A stretch of 11,088 nucleotides of DNA. Source: Ktedonobacteraceae bacterium. Lineage in GTDB: Bacteria; Chloroflexota; Ktedonobacteria; Ktedonobacterales; Ktedonobacteraceae. The stretch is taken from NCBI GenBank assembly GCA_017354095.1, contig JAFMRP010000067.1, positions 1 to 11,088 of the forward strand, in the 5' to 3' direction. This document shows positions 1-6,666 of the stretch, one piece after another. The notes beneath the pieces are model-generated. The model had not been told where the DNA came from and made no database searches. It was given only the letters and a program-made list of their open reading frames with translations. The position numbers and the translations under genes are program-made. The stretch's first letter is position 1; the number at the start of each line of letters is the position of its first letter.

Positions 1-91
1 GGTTGAGCGGAAAGCCATGCAGGAAGATAATCGGGTAGCCAATGCCATGGTCGTCATAGGCGATATCAACGCCATTGATGCGCGCTTTCAA
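1..91 (-). CDS. Alpha/beta-fold hydrolase, N-terminal fragment (gene continues past the window start)
   Basis: Only about 30 N-terminal residues are visible. They read KARINGVDIAYDDHG, then a hydrophobic strand, then FLHGFPLN. This is the classic start of an alpha/beta hydrolase: a first strand pair ('NG..I.Y...G') followed by the HGFP loop, whose backbone helps form the oxyanion hole. The nucleophile and the rest of the catalytic triad lie outside the window, so the substrate cannot be named. I chose the TTG start at 91 because GAGAGGAG (97-104) sits five bases upstream. An in-frame ATG at 106 would add five residues (MRGDG) but has no good Shine-Dalgarno at normal spacing. The gene begins 25-40 bases after the lipA stop, so it is probably cotranscribed with lipA; a functional link is not implied. 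Confidence 0.7.
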   Translation of the reverse strand, partial: MKARINGVDIAYDDHGIGYPIIFLHGFPLN

Positions 92-96
92 GCCAT

Positions 97-104
97 CTCC
101 TCTC
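97..104 (-). promoter_or_regulatory. Shine-Dalgarno favouring the TTG start of the hydrolase
   Basis: The minus strand reads GAGAGGAG, then five bases, then TTG. This spacing favours TTG at 91 over the in-frame ATG at 106, which lies upstream of this site. Confidence 0.5.
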
Positions 105-131
105 ATCAGCGAGAGCTATCACCCTTTTACA

Positions 132-1007
132 TTATTCTTTCGTGGCTTCACTGGCCTGCTCATGCGCATGGTACGAGCTGCGCACAAAAGGACCCGACTC
201 TACGTGCTTAAAGCCCATTTTTTTGCCCTCCTCCTTGAGCGCAGCGAACTCCTCCAGTGGCACGTAGCGCTGGATAGGCAGGTGCTGGAACGAGGGGCGC
301 AGGTACTGGCCAATCGTCAGGATGTCAACGTCGTGCTCACGCATATCGCGCATAACCTGGATCACCTCATCCCATGATTCGCCTAGCCCCAGCATAAAGC
401 CCGACTTGGTGGGAGCCGCAGGATTCATCTCTTTGGCCCATTTGAGCACACGCAGCGAACGCTCATAGACAGCCTGGGGGCGCACACGCTTATAGAGCCT
501 GGGGATGGTCTCGACATTATGATTGAACACATCAGGTTTCGCGTCAATGACCACCTTCAAAGCCTCTTGCACCCCCTTGAAGTCGGGCGTCAATACTTCT
601 ACTTTACACTCCGGATTCAGGCGACGAATCCAGCGAATAGTGGCCGCGAAAACGGCCGCGCCTCCATCCTTCAACTCATCCCGGTTTACCGAGGTCACTA
701 CGGCATGACGCAATCCCATCGTCTGCACCGCCTGCGCGACCCGTTTCGGCTCCTCCCAATCAAGTCCCAGCGGGCGCCCCGTCTCCACAGCGCAAAAGCC
801 GCAGCTGCGCGTACAGACGCGCCCCAGGATCATAAAGGTGGCCGTCTTATGCCCCCAGCACTCGCCAATATTCGGACAACGCGCCTCTTCGCAGACCGTG
901 TGAAGCGCCTGCCCGCGCATGAGCTGTTTCAATTCGCGATAATTTTCGCCCTGGGGAGCGCGCACCTTGAGCCACGCTGGACGGCGCTCCGGGATAATGG
1001 TTGTCAT
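132..1007 (-). CDS. lipA: Lipoyl synthase LipA (radical SAM)
   Basis: LipA inserts two sulfur atoms at C6 and C8 of protein-bound octanoyl groups to make the lipoyl cofactor, using S-adenosylmethionine and two iron-sulfur clusters. At 291 residues it has normal family length. The auxiliary-cluster motif CX4CX5C is C39-C44-C50 (CEEARCPNIGEC). The radical-SAM motif CX3CX2C is C65-C69-C72 (CTRSCGFC). The RSSY motif near the C-terminus is residues 276-279; its serine is the known extra ligand of the auxiliary cluster. The start is supported by GAGG about nine bases upstream. The gene begins 16 bases after the E2 stop and is very likely in the same operon. Its probable protein substrate, the E2 lipoyl domain, is encoded immediately upstream. 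No lipB or lplA is seen nearby, so the octanoyl-transfer enzyme is encoded elsewhere. Confidence 0.97.
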   Translation of the reverse strand: MTTIIPERRPAWLKVRAPQGENYRELKQLMRGQALHTVCEEARCPNIGECWGHKTATFMILGRVCTRSCGFCAVETGRPLGLDWEEPKRVAQAVQTMGLRHAVVTSVNRDELKDGGAAVFAATIRWIRRLNPECKVEVLTPDFKGVQEALKVVIDAKPDVFNHNVETIPRLYKRVRPQAVYERSLRVLKWAKEMNPAAPTKSGFMLGLGESWDEVIQVMRDMREHDVDILTIGQYLRPSFQHLPIQRYVPLEEFAALKEEGKKMGFKHVESGPFVRSSYHAHEQASEATKE

Positions 1008-1023
1008 GACTGGTTTCCTCTAT

Positions 1024-2370
1024 CTAATACACATCGATCTCTCGACCATAGCTCTCCAACTTTGCCTGCACCGCCTGCAAGAAGGCGCCCGATCCCGCGC
1101 CATCCAGGATACGATGATCAAAAGACAGGCACAGGTACATCATATAACGAATAGCGATGGCGTCGTCTTCAGTCACTACTGGCCGTTTTACGACGGCATT
1201 CATCGCCAGGATACCGGCATGCGGTTGGTTGATAATTGGTATCGATATAATTGTACCAAAAACGCCGGTATTATTCACGACAAACGTACTTCCCTGCATA
1301 TCCTGCAAAGTAAGCTTGTTGTTTCGCGCACGCTGCGCTAACGCGTTGACCTGCTTCGCCAGGCCGGCCAGCGTATACTGATCAGCATCATAGAGCGTGG
1401 GCACGACCAGGCCCGCATCGGTCGCGACGGCCACTCCAATATTGAGGCGTTTCTTGATGATGATCTTGTTATCCTCGGTCCAGGAGGAGTTCATTTCGGG
1501 CACCCTGCGCAGACCCTCGCAGACGGCCTTGATGACAAAGGGCACATAGCTGATGCCATAACCCTCGCGACGCTTGAACTCATCTTTGTTCTTCGCCAGC
1601 CACTTCCCGATACTGGTCATGTCCACCTCGACCACGGCGGTGGCGTGCGGCGATGTGCGCTTGCTGCGCACCATATGCTCGGCGATAGCCAATCGCATGC
1701 GCGTAGGCTCGACGATCTCCTCGTCAGGTCCGGCCACACTGGCAGCCACAGGCTGCGCGACGGGCGCGGTCGCGGCTGTGGCGACAGGCCGGACCACCTG
1801 CGGCGCTGGAGCTTCCTGCCAGGCAGGGGCGGCTTCGCGTTGCGCGAGGTAGGCCAGGATATCCTCTTTACGCACCCGGCCATTGATGCCAGTGCCAGCG
1901 ATGTCGTTCAGATTGATATCGTGCTCACGCGCCAGCCGCCGGGCCAACGGCGAGATACGCTGCCGTTCTTCCTCGCCAACCCGCTCATGACCTCGCGCCG
2001 CTCCAACCGCGCTGGCTACGCGCTGCTCTTCCACCACCGGCAGTGTTGCCTGCTCCTGGCTCTCCACCGGAGGGGCGTCAAGCCCTGGCGCAGCCTGTGG
2101 TGCCTTCTCAGCTGGAGTAGCCGCCACATCAGCGCTTTCTTCAATCAGCACAATATCCGTACCCACGGCTACCGTCTCATCGCTCTGCACCAGAATCCTG
2201 GCGATACGTCCCGCGACTGGCGATGGCAGTTCAGCATTGATTTTATCGGTAATAATCTCGGCCAGCGATTCGTCCTTCTCGACGTAGTCGCCCTCATTCT
2301 TCAACCAGGCTCCTATCGTCCCCTCGGCAACCGATTCGCCCAGGCGAGGCATTTTTACTGGTATCGGCAT
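1024..2370 (-). CDS. 2-oxoacid dehydrogenase complex E2 (dihydrolipoyl acyltransferase)
   Basis: This is the core acyltransferase of a pyruvate- or branched-chain-type dehydrogenase complex; it moves the acyl group from lipoamide to coenzyme A. The 448 residues divide as follows. An N-terminal lipoyl domain covers about 1-78, with lipoylated Lys43 in the TDK motif. An Ala/Pro/Glu-rich linker follows. A peripheral-subunit-binding domain covers about 138-176 (ISPLARRLAREH, GTGINGRVRKEDIL). A second Ala/Pro-rich linker covers about 178-215. The catalytic domain covers about 220-448 and carries the active-site motif DHRILDG with His419 and Asp423. There is only one lipoyl domain. The start is supported by AAAGGGG about nine bases upstream. 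It lies 58 bases after the E1 beta stop and 16 before lipA. Sequence alone does not separate pyruvate (pdhC) from branched-chain (bkdB) or acetoin (acoC) use; a pyruvate or branched-chain role is my best guess. Confidence 0.93.
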   Translation of the reverse strand: MPIPVKMPRLGESVAEGTIGAWLKNEGDYVEKDESLAEIITDKINAELPSPVAGRIARILVQSDETVAVGTDIVLIEESADVAATPAEKAPQAAPGLDAPPVESQEQATLPVVEEQRVASAVGAARGHERVGEEERQRISPLARRLAREHDINLNDIAGTGINGRVRKEDILAYLAQREAAPAWQEAPAPQVVRPVATAATAPVAQPVAASVAGPDEEIVEPTRMRLAIAEHMVRSKRTSPHATAVVEVDMTSIGKWLAKNKDEFKRREGYGISYVPFVIKAVCEGLRRVPEMNSSWTEDNKIIIKKRLNIGVAVATDAGLVVPTLYDADQYTLAGLAKQVNALAQRARNNKLTLQDMQGSTFVVNNTGVFGTIISIPIINQPHAGILAMNAVVKRPVVTEDDAIAIRYMMYLCLSFDHRILDGAGSGAFLQAVQAKLESYGREIDVY

Positions 2371-2428
2371 AACAATTGCACCCCTTTGTACATTTTATAT
2401 GCTCGCAACATACAACACCTTCCTACAC

Positions 2429-3418
2429 TTAGTACGCGGCAAGCTGCCTGGCCGCCGCGAGAATTTTTCGCTCGTTAGGGAGATAGGCAGCTTCCAGCGG
2501 AGGTGCATATGGAAATGGCACATCGGGCGCCGCCACACGTGTAATCGGTCCATCCAGGTACTCAAACAGATCCTCGGACAAAATAGCTGCCAGTTCCGCC
2601 CCGATGCCTCCCGTCAGCACATCTTCATGCACAATCAGCACTTTATTGGTACGCCTGACCGACTCTTCAATAGCGTCGCGATCCAGTGGCGATAGCGAGC
2701 GCAGGTCGAGAATCTCAACCTCCAGGTCGTCCTCTTCCTCCAGCACCCGCGCAGCCTGCAAACACTGGTGAACCATGGCACCATAGGTCAGAATGGTCAT
2801 ATCTTCCCCCTCACGCCGCACCACAGCCTTGCCTAACGGCACAATATAGTCCTCAACCGGCAACTCCTCTCGCAGTTCCGGAAGACGATAAAGCAGCTTA
2901 TGTTCCAGATACAACACCGGATTATTATCGCGAATAGCAGCCTTGAGCAGTCCCTTGGCATCATACGCGGTAGAAGGCGCCACAACCTTAACTCCAGGCA
3001 CATGGAAGAACCACGCCTCCGGGCTGGCCGAGTGGAAAGGTCCTCCCTTAGTGCCTCCGCCAGATGGACCACGGACAACGATGGGCACGGGCATACCTAC
3101 ACGCCAGTACATCTTGGAGGCCATATTGATAATCTGATCAAAGCCGCAGGTGATGAAATCAATAAACTGCATCTCCGCAATCGGCCGCATGCCCATCAAC
3201 GCGGCCCCCACAGCAGAGCCAATGATCGCGGTCTCAGCCATCGGCGTATCAATCACACGTTCTGGACCAAACTCCTCAAGCAGGCCCGCACTCACTTTGA
3301 ATGCGCCGCCGTACGTGCCAACATCCTCGCCCAGCAGAAATACAGCCTCGTCGCGCAACATCTCTTCGCGAATAGCCTGGCTGATCGCCTCTAAATAGGT
3401 TACTTTCTTATCGCTCAT
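2429..3418 (-). CDS. 2-oxoacid dehydrogenase E1 component, beta subunit
   Basis: This is the beta subunit of the heterotetrameric thiamine-diphosphate E1 enzyme that decarboxylates a 2-oxoacid and reductively acylates the lipoyl arm of E2. At 329 residues it has usual length. Visible features are LLGEDVGTYGG (28-38); DTPMAE (57-62), whose Glu62 corresponds to the glutamate that activates the ThDP aminopyrimidine; the loop GPSGGGTKGGPFHSASPEA around 117-135 with the conserved active-site His129; and a C-terminal transketolase-like domain with ILDLRSLSPLD and VHEDVLTGG. The ATG overlaps the E1 alpha stop by four bases (ATGA at 3415-3418). No strong separate Shine-Dalgarno is visible, so translational coupling is likely, which suits a 1:1 alpha/beta complex. 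The substrate (pyruvate, branched-chain 2-oxoacids or acetoin) is unresolved. Confidence 0.95.
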   Translation of the reverse strand: MSDKKVTYLEAISQAIREEMLRDEAVFLLGEDVGTYGGAFKVSAGLLEEFGPERVIDTPMAETAIIGSAVGAALMGMRPIAEMQFIDFITCGFDQIINMASKMYWRVGMPVPIVVRGPSGGGTKGGPFHSASPEAWFFHVPGVKVVAPSTAYDAKGLLKAAIRDNNPVLYLEHKLLYRLPELREELPVEDYIVPLGKAVVRREGEDMTILTYGAMVHQCLQAARVLEEEDDLEVEILDLRSLSPLDRDAIEESVRRTNKVLIVHEDVLTGGIGAELAAILSEDLFEYLDGPITRVAAPDVPFPYAPPLEAAYLPNERKILAAARQLAAY

Positions 3419-4524
3419 CGTCGCCCAACGGCCTCCTCTGCTTTGCTCACAGTGTTGAACGGCTGATTCACACGTGTATCAATTGCATTAATATAGTGTT
3501 GATCGTTCGCGCCCGGCTCCCCAACAATAGCAATCGGCCCGTCAGGCGCGAAAACATACTCGGCAACCGTGGCGCCATCGGGCGCGGGGCTCTGTTCGGC
3601 GAAGCGCACAGCATCATCCACTACAGCCTGCACACGCGCTTCGATCTCGCTCTCTTGCTCGTCGCTCAACAGATGCCTGACCCGCAAATACGTTGCCAGA
3701 CGCTGGATGGGGTCCTTCGCCAGCCACTCTTCCCGCACCTCGCGCGGAACATAATCAGCCTTATCGGCCTCAGAATGCCCACGCACCCGAAACGTTTTAC
3801 ACTCGACCAGCGCCGGCCCTTGCCCGCTGCGCGCGTGCTCGACGGCCCGTCCCACAGCGTCCATCACCGCGAACACATCATTGCCATCAACGTGCTCACC
3901 CGGTATACCATACGCCCTGGCTCGCTCGGAAAGATCCTGGATGGCAAATTGCTTATAGGTGGGCGTGGAGTAGGCATAGCCGTTATTTTCAATCACAAGC
4001 ACCAGCGGGACCTTCTGCACCGAGGCAAAGTTCAGCGCTTCATGGAACGCCCCGGTATTGGTTGCGCCATCCCCGCACGATGCCAGCACGACTGTAGAGC
4101 GCTTGCGCATCTTCATCGTTAGCGCAACACCGCAGGCTACCGGCAACGATTCCCCCAGCATACTGATCATGGGCACGATTCCATGGTGCATATCGCCGAT
4201 GTGTAGCTGCCCATCGCGTCCGAGTGTGGGCGAATTCTCGCGCGCCAGCCACTGGCACATTACAGCGCGAGGCGAAACACCCCGCACCAGGTTCATCCCG
4301 AGATCCCGGTGCTGCGGCACAATATAGTCACCCTCATCCAGCACCATCGCGGCCCCAACGGTGGTCGCCTCGTGCCCCTGCGCCGTATAGACACCACCCA
4401 CAACCCGCCCCTGTAAAAATAGTGTGCGGGTGCGATCTTCCATCGCCCGCGTAAGGCGCATAAGATAATAAACCGCTAACAGGTCCACCCTGTCCGATCT
4501 GGCCATATACGTTGTTCTCTCCAT
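3415..4524 (-). CDS. 2-oxoacid dehydrogenase E1 component, alpha subunit
   Basis: This is the alpha subunit of the thiamine-diphosphate E1 enzyme, 369 residues from the chosen start. Motifs, numbered from that start, are GGVYTAQGHEA (43-53); PQHRD (70-74); GRDGQLHIGD (102-111); the ThDP/Mg motif beginning GDG at 151-153 and ending ENN at 179-181; and the phosphorylation-loop-like RVRGHSEAD (247-254). The open frame extends to an ATG at 4590, but nothing resembling a ribosome site precedes it, and the added 22 residues (rich in K, R, Q and S) do not look like the family. The ATG at 4524 has AAGGAAG (4537-4543) twelve bases upstream; an ATG at 4506 is also possible. It is the first gene of the apparent E1alpha-E1beta-E2-lipA operon and lies 165 bases after the permease gene. 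It could be named pdhA, bkdA or acoA depending on substrate. Confidence 0.94.
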   Translation of the reverse strand: MERTTYMARSDRVDLLAVYYLMRLTRAMEDRTRTLFLQGRVVGGVYTAQGHEATTVGAAMVLDEGDYIVPQHRDLGMNLVRGVSPRAVMCQWLARENSPTLGRDGQLHIGDMHHGIVPMISMLGESLPVACGVALTMKMRKRSTVVLASCGDGATNTGAFHEALNFASVQKVPLVLVIENNGYAYSTPTYKQFAIQDLSERARAYGIPGEHVDGNDVFAVMDAVGRAVEHARSGQGPALVECKTFRVRGHSEADKADYVPREVREEWLAKDPIQRLATYLRVRHLLSDEQESEIEARVQAVVDDAVRFAEQSPAPDGATVAEYVFAPDGPIAIVGEPGANDQHYINAIDTRVNQPFNTVSKAEEAVGRR

Positions 4525-4588
4525 TGAGTGTTTTTGCTTCCTTGACAATTGCTCCCTACAACTCTTCTGGATCGGCAGGATTCCCCCC

Positions 4589-4618
4589 ATGTTAAACTAC
4601 TATCCGCTCGCCTGTCAC
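4589..4618 (-). promoter_or_regulatory. Possible sigma-70-like promoter of the E1/E2/lipA operon
   Basis: On the minus strand GTGACA (4613-4618, five of six matches to the -35 consensus) is followed after 18 bases by TAACAT (4589-4594, four of six matches to the -10 consensus). Transcription would begin near 4582, leaving a leader of about 58 bases before the E1 alpha ATG at 4524. This would also exclude the longer start at 4590. The match is modest. A change of function between the permease and E1 alpha genes makes a promoter in this gap plausible, but readthrough from the ABC genes cannot be excluded because no terminator is visible between them. Confidence 0.3.
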
Positions 4619-4689
4619 GCCTGCCTGATCAAGTGTATCACATGCTCACCACCGGGTACAGAGGCAATATCTTCCCAACTCGCGAACCC

Positions 4690-5592
4690 CTATCCTTTTA
4701 CCGCTCCTGCCGTCAATCCCGCTACAATGCGCCGCTGCAGAATCAACACCAGGATCACCAGCGGAATAGTGACGATGATTGAGGCCGCCGCGAGCTGCCC
4801 ATACGCGATCGTATGCTCTGAGTTGAAGCGTGTGATGCCCACTGTGACCGGCTGTGCCTGCTCATCACTGGTCAGGGTCAGGCCAAAAAGAAAGTCGTTC
4901 CACACCGCAATAAATGAGAGAATGGCAACCGAGAAGACTCCCGGAGCGGTCAGAGGAACGATCACTTCCCACAATGCTCGCAGGCGTGAAGCTCCGTCCA
5001 CACGCGCCGCCTCCTCCAGGTCGGGAGGAAGGTCACGAAAGAACGAGTTGAGGAACCAGATGGTCAGTGGCAATGTCAGCAGTAGATCGGGAATAATGAG
5101 CGCCGCATAGCTATTGTAAATATACATCGGGCCGGTGAAGAGCACGAAAAGCGGTCCAACCATTGCGATAAATGGAAACATATTTACCGACAAAATAATG
5201 CTCAACACCAGGGGTTTTCCCCGGAAACGCATACGCGCGATAGCATACGCGCACAAAATGCCGAAAAGCAGCGAGAGCGCGGTGGTCACCACGGCAATAA
5301 TCGCGCTATTGCGCAGCGTAGGCAAGAAAAACGTCGAGTTGGTCAATACCTGAATATAGTTGCTCAGGTCCAGCGCATGCGGAAACAGGGTGGGCGGCGA
5401 CTCACGCAATTCGACACCGCTCTTCACCGAGGTAATAAAGGTCCAGTAGAGCGGAGTCAGCGCAAGAAACACTACCACCACCACGGCGATATAACGCCCA
5501 ACCGACGCCCACACGCCCGCCGTCGAACGGCGTCTCTCCCCTATACGCTTCTGCTCATCGCTGACATATGCCGACCGTTGCTGTACAAGCAT
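4690..5592 (-). CDS. Carbohydrate ABC transporter permease (MalG type)
   Basis: This is one of two inner-membrane permease subunits of a sugar importer, 300 residues with about six membrane segments (roughly 32-54, 92-118, 128-153, 160-184, 216-238, 267-285). The cytoplasmic coupling loop that docks on the ATPase is clear at 193-214 (EEAARVDGASRLRALWEVIV). The C-terminus QRRIVAGLTAGAVKG is the hallmark ending of MalG/UgpE-type permeases. A charged tail of about 25 residues precedes the first membrane segment. The start is supported by GGAGG nine bases upstream, and only 18 bases separate it from the preceding permease stop, so the two are cotranscribed and probably form a heterodimer. The sugar cannot be read from the sequence; di- or oligosaccharides such as trehalose or maltose are typical for the family. 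Confidence 0.94.
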   Translation of the reverse strand: MLVQQRSAYVSDEQKRIGERRRSTAGVWASVGRYIAVVVVVFLALTPLYWTFITSVKSGVELRESPPTLFPHALDLSNYIQVLTNSTFFLPTLRNSAIIAVVTTALSLLFGILCAYAIARMRFRGKPLVLSIILSVNMFPFIAMVGPLFVLFTGPMYIYNSYAALIIPDLLLTLPLTIWFLNSFFRDLPPDLEEAARVDGASRLRALWEVIVPLTAPGVFSVAILSFIAVWNDFLFGLTLTSDEQAQPVTVGITRFNSEHTIAYGQLAAASIIVTIPLVILVLILQRRIVAGLTAGAVKG

Positions 5593-5610
5593 CGCAATCT
5601 CCCTCCGTCA

Positions 5611-6534
5611 TTACTGCTTCATGATATCCCGCATCATTGGCACTAGAATCAAGCTAATCAGAATGCCACAGATGAAGACAACCACTGCCGCGGCAACACC
5701 TGGAGCAAAATCACCGGGCGTTCCCGCAAACATCTTGATATTCGCGTAAACCGCCATCGAAGGCACCTTCCGTCCCCCAAATACATAGAACAGGTCAAAA
5801 ACGCGAACAGCGTCCAGAGAGCGAAAGAGCAAGGTAATCAACAACTGGTTTCTCAGCATCGGCAGCGTGATCTGCCAGAATTGCTGCCAACGCGTGCTAC
5901 CATCAACGCTGGCTGCCTCATACAGCTCCGCCGGAATGACTTGCAGCCCCGCCAGCAGCAGCAGCGCGGCAAAGGGTGTCGTTTTCCAGATATCCGTGAT
6001 AAATGAGGCGATCATGACCCCCCAGTAGCTTCCAAGCAGCGTGTCGCCCGGCGCCAGCAGGTGCAGCCCCTGCAGTATCGAGGTGGCAATACCAATCTGA
6101 TCGTTATACATCAGCAGCCACATCTGTGCCGAAACCACGGTCGGGAAAGCCCAGGGCACCAGGATCGAGGCCCTCACTACACCACGCCCAACAAACGCTT
6201 TGTTGATCAGTACAGCCACTCCCAGACCCAGCGTTATCTCCAGAAATACACTGACCAGCGTGAAGATCGCGGTAGTCCCCATCGCTGTCCGGAAAAGAGG
6301 ATCGCCCAGCACACGGACAAAGTTGTCCAATCCTACAAAACTGGGGCTGTTGATCAACGGATTATCCAGCAGGCTGATGCGCAGCGAGTCCAGCATCGGA
6401 TAGACTGCGATAACCAGTATCACAAGCATGGTTGGCAGCACCAGGAAATATGGAGCCAGTCCGCCTGCTGCCTGTACGCGCTCCCATAACGCCGGCACTC
6501 TGCGCGCACGCGTCGATGTCGTTTGTGTCGCCAT
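5611..6534 (-). CDS. Carbohydrate ABC transporter permease (MalF/UgpA type)
   Basis: This is the partner inner-membrane permease of the sugar importer, 307 residues from the chosen start, with six predicted membrane segments (about 28-52, 86-112, 120-143, 168-198, 228-248 and 278-300). The ATPase-docking EAA loop is at 206-225 (EAASVDGSTRWQQFWQITLP). An ATG at 6594 would add 20 residues (MLACHEWKLSHGE...), but it lacks a ribosome site, and those residues are not typical of the family. The ATG at 6534 follows a purine-rich GAGGGAAAAAAG and gives the usual short cytoplasmic N-terminus. The gene lies 132 bases after the binding protein gene, and that gap holds a strong stem-loop. Confidence 0.94.
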   Translation of the reverse strand: MATQTTSTRARRVPALWERVQAAGGLAPYFLVLPTMLVILVIAVYPMLDSLRISLLDNPLINSPSFVGLDNFVRVLGDPLFRTAMGTTAIFTLVSVFLEITLGLGVAVLINKAFVGRGVVRASILVPWAFPTVVSAQMWLLMYNDQIGIATSILQGLHLLAPGDTLLGSYWGVMIASFITDIWKTTPFAALLLLAGLQVIPAELYEAASVDGSTRWQQFWQITLPMLRNQLLITLLFRSLDAVRVFDLFYVFGGRKVPSMAVYANIKMFAGTPGDFAPGVAAAVVVFICGILISLILVPMMRDIMKQ

Positions 6535-6600
6535 AATATGCTTTTTTCCCTCTATCTCGCCATGCGAGAGCTTCCACTCATGGCATGCCAACATCCAGGG

Positions 6601-6655
6601 TAGGAGCCCGGTTTACCGCCCGTCAATCTACTGAGACGTTGTAAACCGAGCCCTA
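6601..6655 (-). other. Intergenic RNA stem-loop between binding protein and permease genes
   Basis: On the minus strand the arm at 6655-6641 (TAGGGCTCGGTTTAC) pairs with the arm at 6616-6601 (GTAAACCGGGCTCCTA). The stem has 15 base pairs, with one G-U pair and one bulged U, around a 24-base loop. The loop can form a further inner CGTC/GACG helix. No U-tract follows, so this is not a standard intrinsic terminator. A stem-loop here is the arrangement known from malE-malF type operons, where it blocks 3' exonucleases or causes partial termination, so that binding protein is made in excess over the permeases. That role is inferred from position. Confidence 0.7.
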
Positions 6656-6666
6656 CAACTGCTCAA

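Noticed and set aside
519..1154. Plus-strand open frame of 211 residues
   Set aside because: It is antisense to lipA and the end of E2, both of which carry full catalytic motifs. The translation is low in recognisable motifs and looks like a shadow frame.
1645..2478. Plus-strand open frame of 277 residues
   Set aside because: It lies opposite the E2 gene, whose lipoyl, binding and catalytic domains are intact. The translation is rich in His, Arg and Cys, as expected of a reverse-strand shadow.
3496..4122. Plus-strand open frame of 208 residues
   Set aside because: It is antisense to E1 alpha, including the ThDP motif; no family resemblance and no ribosome site support it.
4525..4689. Search for an intrinsic terminator between the permease and E1 alpha genes
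   Set aside because: No GC-rich hairpin followed by a U-tract on the minus strand was found in this gap.
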